Shown in pieces: positions 14,193 through 15,430 of a stretch of DNA of 15,430 bases. The position numbers and the translations under genes were made by a program. The notes below the pieces were generated by a model that saw only the letters and a list, made by a program, of their open reading frames with translations, searched no databases and had not been told where the DNA came from. The first letter of the stretch is position 1, and every line of letters begins with the position of its first letter. Origin of the DNA: Bacteroidales bacterium (GTDB lineage Bacteria > Bacteroidota > Bacteroidia > Bacteroidales > Muribaculaceae); contig CAAGGJ010000029.1 of the NCBI GenBank assembly GCA_900769345.1, positions 1 through 15,430 of the forward strand. The letters are read 5' to 3'.

Positions 14193-14200
14193 TATATTTG
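14193..14200 (+). promoter_or_regulatory. -7 box upstream of the sigma-factor gene
   Basis: TATATTTG matches TAnnTTTG exactly. No TTTG is found 19-21 nt upstream; that spot falls at the right edge of the 31-nt palindrome. The start near 14207 would leave an 87-nt leader. Confidence 0.5.
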
Positions 14201-14293
14201 CCGTTATTAAACAACAAATGATTATTAACTAACGAAAAATCAAACAGCCTATTGAAGAATTTTACTTATTAAACAAAATAAATAGTTGTTATA

Positions 14294-14884
14294 ATGAGAA
14301 AATATATTGACCTATCAGATGAACAATTAGTAGGATTGTACATCGGTGGTGAATGTGAGGCGTTTGATACCTTGATTGAGCGACACAAAAATCGTGTGTA
14401 TGCTTATATATTTCACCAGGTAAAAGACGAAGATATAGCAGACGATGTTTTTCAAGAAACATTCGTCAAAGCTATTATGACAATTAAGCAAGGTAAGTAC
14501 ACCGAGAATGGTAAGTTCTTGGCGTGGATTAATCGCATCGCTCACAACCTGATTATTGATTATTTCCGACAAGAGAAAGCAGAGAATCTGCAATCGTGCG
14601 ATAGCTGCGATTTCGATATATTCAATCGCAAGGAACTCAGCGAAGAAACCATAGAAGACACTATGGTTACAAGTCAGATTCATAGCGACATTCGCAATTT
14701 GGTGAATGCTTTGCCCGAATCGCAAAGGGAAGTGCTAATGATGCGTTACTATAAGGATATGAGTTTTAAGGAGATTGCTAATACCACCAATGTAAGTGTC
14801 AACACTGCCTTAGGTCGCATGCGCTATGCTATCCTCAATATGCGCCGTCTTGCTGAGGAAAATCGCATCACATTGTCATTCTGA
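14294..14884 (+). CDS. RNA polymerase sigma factor, ECF / sigma-70 family
   Basis: This 196-residue protein has sigma region 2 at about 20-93, with ADDVFQETFVKA (49-60) and FLAWINRIAHNLIIDYFRQ (75-93), an acidic linker containing CDSCDFD (102-108), and region 4 at about 134-186 with LPESQREVLMMRYYKDMSFKEIA and the recognition helix VSVNTALGRMRYAILNMRR. It redirects RNA polymerase to its own promoter set. No transmembrane anti-sigma (FecR-like) gene follows, so it is not of the SusC/SusD-linked ECF type. What follows is a 52-aa protein. Its regulon and signal cannot be read from the sequence. The ATG at 14294 gives a normal N-terminus. Confidence 0.9.
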   Translation: MRKYIDLSDEQLVGLYIGGECEAFDTLIERHKNRVYAYIFHQVKDEDIADDVFQETFVKAIMTIKQGKYTENGKFLAWINRIAHNLIIDYFRQEKAENLQSCDSCDFDIFNRKELSEETIEDTMVTSQIHSDIRNLVNALPESQREVLMMRYYKDMSFKEIANTTNVSVNTALGRMRYAILNMRRLAEENRITLSF

Positions 14885-15030
14885 TCTGCAGTTTAGTCTT
14901 GGCTGTTAGGTATGTTGCAAGTCATGCAATGCCGGTATTATTTGATAAAGAAAAATATTTTTGCAAAATGCGCAATAATACAAGTATATAGTTCGTTATA
15001 AAGTAAAACTAATAACAAACTATCTTGCCT

Positions 15031-15189
15031 ATGCAAAAAATCTACGCCAAACAAAACAAAAATTTCAGCAACGAATCGGAGTCAAAAGGTCCTAAACAGA
15101 AGTCGATTGATTTTATAAAACAATTCGCACGTATTTATTCCTATCAGCCTATGACTCGACCCGGACTGGGAAGTTTCGTAGCAAATTAA
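15031..15189 (+). CDS. Small basic protein of 52 residues, unknown function
   Basis: Read directly from the bases: it starts MQKIYAKQNKNFSN, passes KGPKQKSIDFIKQFARIY (19-36), and ends RPGLGSFVAN before TAA. It is lysine-rich and lacks a signal peptide or membrane segment. The SIDFIKQFARIY stretch could form an amphipathic helix. I recall similar roughly 50-residue proteins with an IDFI-QFA-Y core in Bacteroidales, but cannot verify it. It lies 146 nt after the sigma-factor gene, in the same direction, and is followed 18 nt later by a strong terminator, which supports it as a real transcribed gene. A clear promoter was not found: TTTG at 14960-14963 is present, but TATAGTTCG (14987-14995) is a poor -7 box. 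A role with the sigma factor is only a guess. Confidence 0.65.
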   Translation: MQKIYAKQNKNFSNESESKGPKQKSIDFIKQFARIYSYQPMTRPGLGSFVAN

Positions 15190-15207
15190 GAAGTGAACTT
15201 ATTTGCG

Positions 15208-15240
15208 AATGTGCCTATTCTTACGAATAGGCACATTTTT
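15208..15240 (+). terminator. Strong intrinsic terminator, also the intron insertion target
   Basis: AATGTGCCTATTC (15208-15220), loop TTAC, GAATAGGCACATT (15225-15237): thirteen perfect pairs with T-run 15236-15240. It ends the small-protein transcript. The group II intron begins three bases after the last T. Confidence 0.9.
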
Positions 15241-15243
15241 CAT

Positions 15244-15430
15244 GTACGCTCGGCATGAGTATTGTCTAATGGGTGCAAGTCCCGAAGCCACCCTAATAGC
15301 GGGAAGGCTATAGCCAAAGGCAAGGGTGTCCACTGCGAGGTGGAATCTGAAGGAAGCTGGCGGCAAACATCTGACCTATCGAACAGAAACTTCATACAAG
15401 GCATATGACTGTGGGTAAGGTTGCTGAACA
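15244..15430 (+). mobile_element. Group II intron, class C type, 5' part
   Basis: This is the start of domain I of a self-splicing retroelement that continues beyond the window; its reverse transcriptase gene is not seen. The sequence tracks the Oceanobacillus iheyensis class C intron: GCTCGGCATGAGT near the 5' end, GGGTGCAAGTCCCGAA, GCAAGGGTGTCC, GGAATCTGAAGGAAGC, GGCGGCAAAC and GAAACTTCATACAAGGC, all in the same order. Class C introns insert just after intrinsic terminators, as here. I place the 5' splice site before G15244 by alignment; it reads GTACG where the consensus is GTGYG. TGAA at 15425-15428, in the position of EBS1, can pair with TTCA at 15239-15242 (IBS1), although that pairing is one base off the aligned splice point. 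Because it inserted past a terminator, it breaks no gene. Confidence 0.85.

Noticed and set aside
14960..14995. Canonical promoter for the 52-aa gene
   Set aside because: TTTG is present, but TATAGTTCG fits TAnnTTTG poorly and the spacing is about 23 nt, outside the usual 19-21.
1..15430. CRISPR array, riboswitch or insertion sequence
   Set aside because: No regularly spaced direct repeats, no recognised aptamer core ahead of any gene, and no transposase frame or terminal inverted repeats were seen.

Overview
The window looks like a chromosomal segment of a gut-type Bacteroidales bacterium. The case rests on gene content (a Nudix-family sugar regulator beside xylBAE, a secreted beta-helix glycoside hydrolase, a divergent UvrA), AT-rich spacers without strong Shine-Dalgarno sites, and repeated matches to the Bacteroidetes promoter consensus (-33 TTTG, 19-21 nt, -7 TAnnTTTG). 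Several genes read like Muribaculaceae or Bacteroidaceae relatives, but I cannot fix the genus from sequence alone.

Left part (1-6320, all minus strand): a xylose module. Read 5'->3' on the minus strand it is a Nudix-winged-helix regulator (XylR type), xylB (xylulokinase), xylA (xylose isomerase) and xylE (xylose/H+ symporter), closed by an intrinsic terminator near the window edge. Imported xylose is isomerised to xylulose and phosphorylated to xylulose-5-phosphate for the pentose phosphate pathway. Upstream lies a separate HAD phosphatase gene with its own terminator and -7 box.

Middle (6500-11750): a tRNA-Glu(CTC) with promoter and terminator. It is followed by a secreted or lipoprotein right-handed beta-helix protein, probably a GH141-like glycoside hydrolase. 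That gene converges on a minus-strand uvrA paralogue that lacks half of the usual first zinc module.

Right part (11919-14171, plus strand): one likely operon of two tandem YtxH-type membrane proteins, a DUF1469/holin-III-like membrane protein, a small coiled-coil protein and prmA (ribosomal protein L11 methyltransferase). The first four resemble the layout of the proteobacterial yqjD-yqjE-yqjK envelope-stress operon. Hairpins inside the operon may set unequal expression.

Right end (14172-15430): an ECF-type sigma factor preceded by a 31-nt palindrome, then a 52-aa basic protein too short for most gene callers, its strong terminator, and, three bases after the terminator's T-run, the 5' end of a group II intron of the class C type. 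The intron continues past the window. I see no CRISPR array, prophage or insertion sequence.
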